The position numbers were made by a program, and so were the translations under genes. Shown piece by piece: positions 1-5,527 of a stretch of DNA of 9,060 nucleotides; positions within the stretch are counted from its first letter, which is position 1; each line of letters opens with the position of its first letter. Below the pieces are notes generated by a model. It was not told the DNA's origin and made no database searches. It saw only the letters and a program-made list of their open reading frames with translations. This DNA comes from Eubacteriales bacterium. Its GTDB lineage: Bacteria; Bacillota; Clostridia; Christensenellales; CAG-138. The stretch is taken from positions 1-9,060 of the forward strand of contig JAUYTF010000188.1 in assembly GCA_030695285.1 (NCBI GenBank), written 5' to 3'.

Positions 1-770
1 GGCGCAATGCTGATGACGATCAGCGCCATCACAGCGCCCAGATCCACGTGGCCATAGCTGCCCTGCAGATACTGGATATGGATCGGAATCGTTTTATACT
101 TGGTGCGATCCAGCACCAGATACGGCAGCAGATAGTCGTTCCAGATCCACATGATCTCCAGCACGCCCACGGAGATTAAAACCGGCTTGAGCATCGGAAA
201 CACGATCAGGAAAAACGTTCGGATCGGACCGCAGCCGTCGATCGCCGCGGCTTCTTCGATCTCCAGCGGAATTCCCTTGACGAAACCCGCGAACATGAAC
301 ACTGCAAGCCCCGCGCCAAAGCCGAGGTAGATGACGGGAATCGTGTACGGCGTATCCAGATGCAGCGTGCTCGCGGTCTTTGCCAGCGTGAACATGACCA
401 TCTGAAACGGAACCACCATGGAAAACACGCACAGGTAATAGACAATCCGCGCAAAGAGGCTGTTCACGCGGGAGATATACCACGCGGCCATCGAAGTGCA
501 CACAAGGATCAGTGCTGCGGATGAGATCGTAATCAGCAGGCTGTAAAACACGGACTTGAGGAAGGGGAACTCTCCTACGTTGATGCCGTTGATATAGTTG
601 GAAAAGCCGGTAAACGTATCCGCGTTTGGGAACGCAAACGTACTCGTGTTGATCGAAGCGTTGGTTTTAAAGGAGTTCATCAGCACCGTAAACACCGGCA
701 TGAGATAGATCACGCAGATCACGATGAAAAAGCCTGTCAACAGAGATTTTCTTATTTTTTCCTGTTTCAT
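1..770 (-). CDS. Carbohydrate ABC transporter permease, MalG type (3' end outside window)
   Basis: Inner-membrane subunit of a binding-protein-dependent sugar importer; with its MalF-type partner it forms the transmembrane channel. The first 256 codons are visible. The protein begins MKQEKIRKSLLTGF, has a first membrane helix at about residues 11-32, and further hydrophobic segments near 74-98, 108-130 and 143-165. The cytoplasmic EAA loop that docks the ATPase is clear at about residues 172-195 (EEAAAIDG, then FP.LKP). The start ATG (770-768) shares one base with the stop of the upstream permease (TAATG), and AAAGGAG lies about 11 bases before it, so the two genes are probably translationally coupled. 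The family is usually about 270-300 residues, so only a short C-terminal piece is missing. The substrate cannot be read from the sequence. Confidence 0.93.
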   Translation of the reverse strand, partial: MKQEKIRKSLLTGFFIVICVIYLMPVFTVLMNSFKTNASINTSTFAFPNADTFTGFSNYINGINVGEFPFLKSVFYSLLITISSAALILVCTSMAAWYISRVNSLFARIVYYLCVFSMVVPFQMVMFTLAKTASTLHLDTPYTIPVIYLGFGAGLAVFMFAGFVKGIPLEIEEAAAIDGCGPIRTFFLIVFPMLKPVLISVGVLEIMWIWNDYLLPYLVLDRTKYKTIPIHIQYLQGSYGHVDLGAVMALIVISIA

Positions 771-1687
771 TACTGCTGAATCTCCTTTCTGCGCGTCGCC
801 GAAAACTGGATGAGCGCGATTGATGCCACGAGAACAAAGAACAGGACAGCCTTTGCCTGACCGATCCCGCGCGAGTTGGCGTTGAGGTAGAACGTATTGT
901 AGATATTGAGCGCGAGCATCTCGGTGGATCGTATCACCGTGCCGTCCGCCATAAATATGAACGGCTGCCCGCCGTTTAACACGAGGTTTTGATCGAAGAG
1001 CTTAAAAGAGTTGGTCAGCGTCAAAAACGTACAGATCGTGATCGCGGGCATGATCGTGGGTATGGTGATATGCCAGAGCATATGCCAGCCGTTTGCGCCG
1101 TCGATCTTTGCAGCCTCGATCATATCTCCGGGAACGGACTGCAGACCAGCGATATAGATGATCATCATATACCCGATCTGCTGCCAAGCCATGAGTATGA
1201 TCAGCCCCCAGTAGCCGTATGCGGTGCTCAATACAATAGATGTGCCAAAACGGGAGAGGATGCCGCCGAAGATCATCGACCAGATATAGCCAAGCACGAT
1301 GCCGCCGATGAGATTCGGCATGAAGAACACCGTGCGGAACGAGTTGGAGCCCTTTATGCCCCGCGTGAGCGCATAGGCTACGGCAAACGCCAGCACGTTG
1401 ATAACGATGAGCGACACGATTGCAAACAGCGCTGTATACTGAAATGCGTGCATGAAGCTCTTATCGCTGAATGCCTTGATATAGTTGCCAAGGCCGATCC
1501 AGTTGGCGTTGCTCGTCGTGGTGAATTTGCAGAAGGACAGATAAACGCCCTGCAAGAACGGATAGATAAACCCGATGCAAAACGCCGCAAATGTTGGAAG
1601 GAGAAAGATTGCGAAGCTTCGCTGTATGGGGCGGCGGATCAGTGCCCCGCTCAGGGCCGCTTCGTGGTTTTGTGTTCTGCGTTTCAT
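770..1687 (-). CDS. Carbohydrate ABC transporter permease, MalF/UgpA type
   Basis: Partner permease of the sugar importer, 305 residues, which is typical of the family. I chose the ATG at 1687-1685 because AAGGGAGGT lies about six bases upstream; the frame stays open for another 69 codons upstream, but that stretch reads through the intergenic hairpin and is Cys/Arg-rich and non-family-like. Membrane helices are visible near residues 24-50, 83-108, 118-141, 158-182, 209-227 and 280-297. The EAA loop that contacts the ATPase is at about 191-210 (EAAKIDGA, then ITIP). The gene lies between the solute-binding protein gene and the MalG-type gene, the usual order for CUT1-family sugar transporters. 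No ATPase gene is visible, so the system may share a multitask ATPase encoded elsewhere (inference). Confidence 0.95.
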   Translation of the reverse strand: MKRRTQNHEAALSGALIRRPIQRSFAIFLLPTFAAFCIGFIYPFLQGVYLSFCKFTTTSNANWIGLGNYIKAFSDKSFMHAFQYTALFAIVSLIVINVLAFAVAYALTRGIKGSNSFRTVFFMPNLIGGIVLGYIWSMIFGGILSRFGTSIVLSTAYGYWGLIILMAWQQIGYMMIIYIAGLQSVPGDMIEAAKIDGANGWHMLWHITIPTIMPAITICTFLTLTNSFKLFDQNLVLNGGQPFIFMADGTVIRSTEMLALNIYNTFYLNANSRGIGQAKAVLFFVLVASIALIQFSATRRKEIQQ

Positions 1688-1718
1688 GGCGACCTCCCTT
1701 GGTGCTATGTGCAGAAGG

Positions 1719-1745
1719 GGGGGCGAGCATGGTACACTCGCCCCC
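1719..1745 (-). promoter_or_regulatory. GC-rich intercistronic hairpin between binding-protein and permease genes
   Basis: A perfect 9-bp stem (1719-1727 with 1737-1745; arms GGGGGCGAG and CTCGCCCCC) encloses a 9-base loop. It sits in the 95-base gap between the binding-protein stop and the permease start. No run of U follows on the minus strand, so it is not a standard terminator. By analogy with other binding-protein operons, such a hairpin may protect the upstream mRNA from 3' decay or partly attenuate transcription, keeping binding protein in excess over permeases. That role is inferred. Confidence 0.6.
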
Positions 1746-1782
1746 GCATTGGTTGACAAGACGTTTGATTTCGTCTCAGCGC

Positions 1783-3129
1783 TTATTGCGCGGCGTACTG
1801 GGTGGCCCAACCGGCGACAAACGCGGTGACCACATCGTCCCAAGTAGCGCCCGCAGAGTACTGCGTCAGTGCCGCGACAACGCCGGCGCGCCAATTATCC
1901 ACATTCGGCGTGAAGTTAAACGCCCAAGTCACAACGTATTTGCCGGCGGCAAGTTGCTCGTTGGCATCGTTAAAGAACACGTTGGCGGATGCCTTGGCTG
2001 CTTTAAACGGGATGGGGCCAAACTGCTCGGCCATCATCGTCGTTCCCTCGTCGGAGGTCACAACCCAGTTGAGGAAGTCGAGGGTCGCCTGGATGTTTTC
2101 CGGGGCTGCCTGTGAGTTGACTGCCCACATATTCTCGGTGCCGGCGCTAACCGCCGCATTGGATTCGCCTTCCACGCCGCAATAGATCGGGATCATGGCA
2201 AGGTTGTCCGGGCTCATGCCAAATTTGGTGGTGAGGTTGGCGTATTCCCAGGAGCCGTTTTGGAAGAACACGGCTTTTCCTTCGCCGAACTCAGCCTGTG
2301 CCTGGTCTCCGGTCGCGGAAGCGAGCTGCGTGGGATCGGTGGCGGAGTTGTTGATGTAGAGATCCCAGATGTTTTTGTAGTTCTCCAGATATTTGCCGGT
2401 GATGGTCGCGGGCTGCTCGGTCACGCCATCATCGCGGAACTCGTAGAAAAGCGGCATGTTTGCAAGGTGCCCGGAGAAGCGCCAGCTGGAGGAACCGTCC
2501 ATGCCGGAGGAGGTGAAGGCGTCAAAGCCCAGCTCCGCCGCGCGGCTGTGGATGTCCTCCGCGACGGCTTTGAGGGAGGCAAAGTCGGTGATCCCGGAGA
2601 GAGAATGGCCGGCCTGCTCCAGAAGAGCCGTGTTGACGATGATGCCGTAGCACTCGTAACAGTAGCCGAGGCATGCAACTTCGCCCGTCTCTTTGAAGAG
2701 GTTGAAGTCGTCGGTGGTCTGCTGTGCATAGACTTCGGTTCCGGTGAAGTCATAGCAGAAGTCGCCCCAGGTGTCGAGGCCTGCTTTGTTGCCGCATTGG
2801 AACAGCGTCGGAGCGGCTGCGCCCTTGTCCATCTCGGCGGTGAGTGTCTCAGAGTACGTGCCGGAAGCCGCGGTCACGATGGTGACAGGCACACCTGTGA
2901 GTGCGGTATACTGGGCTGCAAGTGTCTGCCATGCGGAATCCGCCTCGGGCTTAAAGTTGAGATAGTACACCTTACCGGCCGCAACAGGAGCTTCTGCGGC
3001 GGGTTGTTCTGCAGCGACGGGCGCTTCCGCAACGGGCTCCTCCGTAGCGGGGGCCTGTGTGGCAGGGGTGCATGCAAAGCATGCAAACGCCAGCATGGCA
3101 ATCAGAATCAGAGCAAATAGCTTTTTCAC
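1783..3129 (-). CDS. Extracellular sugar-binding lipoprotein of an ABC transporter (family 1, MsmE-like)
   Basis: Captures a sugar or oligosaccharide outside the cell and delivers it to the two permeases encoded downstream; 448 residues, normal for the family. The start is GTG (3129-3127), preceded by GGGAAGGA about eight bases away. The N-terminus is a lipoprotein signal (MKKLFALILIAMLAFACFAC); either Cys17 or Cys20 could be the lipidated residue, with Cys20 followed by TPA looking more usual. Residues about 21-51 form a repetitive Ala/Pro/Glu linker that would hold the domain off the membrane. The mature domain has family-1 features: an aromatic-rich pocket region (for example SSSWRFSG), a GKAVFFQNGSWE segment near residue 285, and GPIPFKAA in the C-terminal half. 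It is the second gene of the operon after the LacI-type regulator. The ligand cannot be assigned. Confidence 0.93.
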   Translation of the reverse strand: MKKLFALILIAMLAFACFACTPATQAPATEEPVAEAPVAAEQPAAEAPVAAGKVYYLNFKPEADSAWQTLAAQYTALTGVPVTIVTAASGTYSETLTAEMDKGAAAPTLFQCGNKAGLDTWGDFCYDFTGTEVYAQQTTDDFNLFKETGEVACLGYCYECYGIIVNTALLEQAGHSLSGITDFASLKAVAEDIHSRAAELGFDAFTSSGMDGSSSWRFSGHLANMPLFYEFRDDGVTEQPATITGKYLENYKNIWDLYINNSATDPTQLASATGDQAQAEFGEGKAVFFQNGSWEYANLTTKFGMSPDNLAMIPIYCGVEGESNAAVSAGTENMWAVNSQAAPENIQATLDFLNWVVTSDEGTTMMAEQFGPIPFKAAKASANVFFNDANEQLAAGKYVVTWAFNFTPNVDNWRAGVVAALTQYSAGATWDDVVTAFVAGWATQYAAQ

Positions 3130-3232
3130 AAATCGTTCCTTCCCTTTCGTTTTGTATTCTCTAGCGCGGGTGCGCGTAGATTCATGACGAAATGCATGTT
3201 TCTTGACCGTAATGAGGATTCAGACCATTCTG
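3130..3232 (-). other. Intergenic gap between regulator and binding-protein genes, with a small hairpin
   Basis: This 103-base spacer carries a short stem at 3161-3179 (CGCG pairing with CGCG around a four-base loop, extended by CTA/TAG with one bulged base). No U-run follows it, and I see no convincing -35/-10 pair on the minus strand. Regulator and transport genes are therefore probably co-transcribed, with the hairpin at most modulating processing. A second weak promoter for the binding-protein gene cannot be ruled out. Confidence 0.4.
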
Positions 3233-4255
3233 TTATCCGTTCAGTCTACAAACCGATCCGCCGGGGCGCAGGACCGTTTCAAATGTATACTGCCTGTTTT
3301 GGCCAGGGTGTTCGATCAGCTCGATGATGGTTTTAGCGCATAAAAGCCCCATTTCCTCTGCGGGCTGCACCAGTGTCGTGAGCGTCGGCAGCGTGTATGA
3401 CGAGAGCTCCAGCCCGTCGATGGCGACGACGGAACAGTCCTCCGGCACACGCTTTCCATGATCGCTCAGCGCCTTGATCGCCGCGATCGCCATCAAGTCC
3501 GCAATCGCGAAGATCGCGGTAAACGAGCTGTCCCGTTCTATCAATCGGCTTGTCGCCTCATAGATGGCGCGCATATCCGAAAAAGTACCCGTGCAGGCGA
3601 CCAAATTCGGCTCAAATGGGATGCCGTGCATGGCCAGCGCGTCCTTGTAGCCCTGAAAACGCAGTTCGCTGATGGATCTGTCGTCTTTGTTGTCCGTCAG
3701 GATGGCGATTTTGCGATGCCCAAGCGCAACGAGCGCGTCCACCGCGTCTTGTGCGGCTTGCTTGTCGTCGATGGCGACGGAGCTGTAGGCAGATGGGTTG
3801 AGATTGCCAAATGTGTTTGTATAGGTGCAAAACACGCTGGGCACATGGATGAGCGCCATCTCCTCCGGCGAATAGTTGAACCGTCCCCCCAGAAAAAGAA
3901 TGCCGATGAGCTTTCTCTCGTTGGTCAACTGCGCGCCGATGCGCAGCTCATCCTCCGAGGTGTCCATATGATGCAGCTCAAGTGAATAACCGCGCTGAGC
4001 GATCTCCCGCCCGATGACTTTGATGAGTCTTGCAAAAAACGGGTTGTTGACACCTTTGACGAGCAGCGCGATGGTGTCCGAACTGGTGCGCACAAGGTTT
4101 CGCGCACTGGTGTTGGGAATATAGTGCAGCTCCTTGACCGCGCGCAAGACTTTCTCCCGCGTGTCCTGGCTGACATCCGGGTGGTCGTTGAGCACGCGGG
4201 AAACTGTGCTGATTGCCACGCCGCAATGGAGAGCGATGTCCTTGATATTCGTCAT
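3233..4255 (-). CDS. LacI/GalR-family transcriptional regulator
   Basis: Sugar-responsive DNA-binding protein of 340 residues, the standard family length. I chose the ATG at 4255-4253 because the helix-turn-helix then begins at residue 3 (NIKDIALHCGVAISTVSRVL; recognition helix about 15-23), as in nearly all LacI proteins. The open frame extends 40 codons upstream but gives a basic, non-family leader. The hinge helix is at about 47-56 (PNTSARNLVR, with Leu54 where the minor-groove-inserting leucine is expected). The periplasmic-binding-protein-like effector domain runs from about 60 to 335, with NPFFARLIKVI, LGHRKIAIL and the IDGLELSSYTLPTLTTLVQP segment near the C-terminus. It is the first gene of the transporter operon and lies behind a triple LacI-type operator, so it most likely controls itself and the transporter, with the imported sugar or a derivative as inducer (inference). 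Confidence 0.95.
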   Translation of the reverse strand: MTNIKDIALHCGVAISTVSRVLNDHPDVSQDTREKVLRAVKELHYIPNTSARNLVRTSSDTIALLVKGVNNPFFARLIKVIGREIAQRGYSLELHHMDTSEDELRIGAQLTNERKLIGILFLGGRFNYSPEEMALIHVPSVFCTYTNTFGNLNPSAYSSVAIDDKQAAQDAVDALVALGHRKIAILTDNKDDRSISELRFQGYKDALAMHGIPFEPNLVACTGTFSDMRAIYEATSRLIERDSSFTAIFAIADLMAIAAIKALSDHGKRVPEDCSVVAIDGLELSSYTLPTLTTLVQPAEEMGLLCAKTIIELIEHPGQNRQYTFETVLRPGGSVCRLNG

Positions 4256-4401
4256 AGTCTTCTCAGGCGTTCCTTTATCTGGATTCGAAGCGGCAAACAA
4301 AAGAAAACGGTTCGTATTCTTAATCGTGTACGGTCGGTGTTTTGAGCGGCGAGGTGCCGTAGGAGAAAGCATCAATAAGATTCATGCGGGAGCGTTTTTT
4401 G

Positions 4402-4440
4402 TGGAAACGTTACTGGAAACGATACTGGAAACGTTTCCGG
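4402..4440 (-). promoter_or_regulatory. Triple 12-bp tandem LacI-type operator
   Basis: Three head-to-tail 12-base units are present: TGGAAACGTTAC (4402-4413), TGGAAACGATAC (4414-4425) and TGGAAACGTTTC (4426-4437). The third completes a perfect palindrome, GGAAACGTTTCC (4427-4438), which is the shape bound by LacI/CcpA-type dimers, with the central CG typical of the family. The array starts about seven bases downstream of the expected start point of the minus-strand promoter, so a bound repressor could block promoter clearance or early elongation. The likely ligand is the regulator encoded just downstream; CcpA is an alternative because the palindrome also resembles a cre site. Confidence 0.8.
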
Positions 4441-4453
4441 AACTTGCAAACAC

Positions 4454-4482
4454 ATTATATCCAACGAAATTAAGCTTGTCAA
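4454..4482 (-). promoter_or_regulatory. Consensus sigma-A promoter of the regulator/transporter operon
   Basis: Read on the minus strand: TTGACA (4482-4477), exactly 17 bases, then TATAAT (4459-4454). Both hexamers match the consensus perfectly. Transcription should begin near 4447, placing the operator array immediately inside the transcript. Such a strong promoter implies that repression, rather than activation, sets expression. Confidence 0.88.
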
Positions 4483-4633
4483 CAAAAATTTAGCGTTTGG
4501 CGACATGAAGATGCGCGCAAAATATTTTCATACCGTTACATTGGCGGAGAATACATGCGCTCGTTTGAACCCGGTAATTATCGTAAAGTAAAAAAATGTT
4601 TGCCGAAATTTCACCCGTGCCTTCTTCAACGTT

Positions 4634-4642
4634 TGCTATAAT
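4634..4642 (+). promoter_or_regulatory. Extended -10 promoter of the DUF2271-like lipoprotein gene
   Basis: TGCTATAAT combines a perfect TATAAT (4637-4642) with the TGn extension. No good -35 hexamer lies 16-18 bases upstream, which extended -10 promoters tolerate. Transcription would start near 4649, about 95 bases before the ATG. Confidence 0.65.
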
Positions 4643-4651
4643 CAAGTAACA

Positions 4652-4716
4652 GTTTCCCGTACGATTCCGGCAAGACGGCGCACCGGGGGAGACCGTGCGG
4701 CGAGTCGGTTCGAAAC
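4652..4716 (+). promoter_or_regulatory. Candidate structured 5' leader of the lipoprotein mRNA
   Basis: Starting almost at the predicted transcript start, several nested pairings can be drawn: GTTTC (4652-4656) with GAAAC (4712-4716); CC (4667-4668) with GG (4707-4708); GAC (4674-4676) with GTC (4704-4706); CGCAC (4679-4683) with GTGCG (4695-4699); and an inner GG (4685-4686) with CC (4693-4694). The fold ends 12 bases before the GGAGGG ribosome binding site. I do not recognise it as a known riboswitch class. Folding was done by eye only. Confidence 0.35.
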
Positions 4717-4742
4717 ACACATATCTTTGGAGGGATTCTTAC

Positions 4743-5348
4743 ATGCGAAAGACAGCCTTGATTCTGATCATTTTCTCCGCGGCGATGCTGCTCTTGCTCG
4801 GCTGCGCTGCTGCTCCTGCGGCAAACACAGTCGAACGCGATTCCGATATTGTGACGGTCACGTTCGACTTTGAGAAGCAAAGCGGCTATGCAACCAACCA
4901 GTTTGCCGTCTGGATCGAAGACGCGAACGGTAACTTCGTAAACACCTTGTACGCGACAAAGTTTACAGCCAATGGCGGTTATGAGAAACGACCGGATTCC
5001 ATCCGCGTTTGGGTGGAGCGCTCCGGCCTCGCTAATATGAAAGACGTAGACGCCATCACCGGCGCTACGCCGAAAACGGGAGCGCTCCGATACACATGGG
5101 ATTTGACCGACGCGACTGGCGCGCGCGTGCCCGATGGTACATACAGATTCTTTGTAGAAGGCACGCTTCGCTGGAAGAACAAGGTGCTGTTCTTTGGAGA
5201 AATCGCACTCGATGACAGCGCCGCATCCGTTGAAGCGACCGCAGATTACACATATGCAGAAACGGATGATCAGCCGGCCCTGACTGCTGAATCCCCGGAA
5301 AACGCTATGATCGGCAATGTGCGAGCATCCTACATACCTGCGTACTAG
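4743..5348 (+). CDS. DUF2271-like lipoprotein with ApbE-type flavinylation motif
   Basis: A 201-residue surface or extracytoplasmic lipoprotein. The ATG at 4743 has GGAGGG (4729-4734) eight bases upstream and gives a clean lipoprotein signal: Arg-Lys, a hydrophobic stretch, then LLLG before Cys21. A frame extension back to 4695 would bury this signal, so I rejected it. After a short spacer, residues about 35-155 read like the DUF2271 family: a beta-rich start (VTVTFDFE), AVWIEDANGNFV, RSGLANMKDVDAITGAT (103-109), then WDLTDATGARVPDGTYRFFVEG, a FlgD/Ig-like turn. DAITGAT fits the D-x-x-[ST]-G-A-[ST] pattern at which ApbE attaches FMN to a threonine, here Thr109. The family has no firmly established function; a role in extracytoplasmic electron transfer is inference. 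The acidic C-terminal tail (about 160-201) is not family-like. The gene is apparently monocistronic. Confidence 0.78.
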   Translation: MRKTALILIIFSAAMLLLLGCAAAPAANTVERDSDIVTVTFDFEKQSGYATNQFAVWIEDANGNFVNTLYATKFTANGGYEKRPDSIRVWVERSGLANMKDVDAITGATPKTGALRYTWDLTDATGARVPDGTYRFFVEGTLRWKNKVLFFGEIALDDSAASVEATADYTYAETDDQPALTAESPENAMIGNVRASYIPAY

Positions 5349-5390
5349 TTTTCGGCGAAATTCCCGCGCTTTAAGCATGCTTGCGCCGGT

Positions 5391-5420
5391 TTGACAAGCT
5401 TTGCGCGCGCGTGCTACAAT
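5391..5420 (+). promoter_or_regulatory. Promoter of the sugar transferase/rmlA unit
   Basis: TTGACA (5391-5396), an 18-base spacer, then TACAAT (5415-5420), with a TGn extension (5412-5414). The expected start point is near 5427, giving a leader of about 100 bases. No convincing terminator separates this from the lipoprotein gene ending at 5348; a weak stem near 5367-5387 lacks a U-run, so some read-through is possible. Confidence 0.8.
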
Positions 5421-5426
5421 CGATTC

Positions 5427-5474
5427 GGCGGCGCAGTGCGGCTATTGGTTTGTGTATCCTTTCGCCGCCTGCGC
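5427..5474 (+). promoter_or_regulatory. 5'-terminal GC-rich stem with two competing registers
   Basis: GGCGGCG (5427-5433) can pair with CGCCGCC (5463-5469). Alternatively GCGCAG (5431-5436) can pair with CTGCGC (5469-5474). The two stems share bases and exclude each other. The first would lie exactly at the predicted 5' end of the transcript, where stems commonly slow mRNA decay. Any switching role is inference. Confidence 0.35.
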
Positions 5475-5527
5475 AACATAAAAAAAACATGCAGCGATAA
5501 ATAAACAACAGGAATGAGGAACGCAGG

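Larger units (their letters stand above)
4256..4742. other. Divergent intergenic region with two promoters, an operator array and a structured leader
   Basis: This 487-base stretch separates the minus-strand sugar operon from the plus-strand lipoprotein gene. From left to right it holds the ~190-base untranslated leader of the regulator mRNA, three operator repeats (4402-4440), the minus-strand promoter (4454-4482), an AT-rich stretch in which I see no gene or site (about 4483-4630), an extended -10 promoter on the plus strand (4634-4642), and a foldable leader ending in the lipoprotein ribosome binding site. Open frames crossing it have no ribosome binding site and no recognisable protein. 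Confidence 0.7.

Noticed and set aside
989..1756. Plus-strand open frame opposite the MalF-type permease
   Set aside because: Asp/Arg/His-rich shadow with no recognisable domain; the minus-strand permease has a good start, membrane helices and the EAA loop.
2260..3120. Plus-strand open frame opposite the binding-protein gene
   Set aside because: Gly/Val/Cys-rich shadow translation with no ribosome binding site; the minus strand encodes a complete lipoprotein of a known family.
3188..3204. GAAATGCATGTTTC as a second regulator operator before the binding-protein gene
   Set aside because: The GAAA and TTTC arms are six bases apart instead of the two in GGAAACGTTTCC, and the flanks do not match, so I do not count it as a site.
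4256..4375. N-terminal extension of the LacI-type regulator by 40 codons
   Set aside because: LacI proteins begin directly with the helix-turn-helix; the extension is unrelated and lies in the untranslated leader.
4695..4742. N-terminal extension of the DUF2271-like protein from a GTG at 4695
   Set aside because: It would place 16 residues before a textbook lipoprotein signal, and the GTG lies inside a predicted stem with no ribosome binding site.
4626..5378. Minus-strand open frame (250 codons) opposite the DUF2271-like gene
   Set aside because: No ribosome binding site or domain; the plus strand has promoter, Shine-Dalgarno site and a lipoprotein signal.
5367..5387. Terminator after the DUF2271-like gene
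   Set aside because: The best stem is short with a three-base bulge and no T-run follows, so termination here is not supported.
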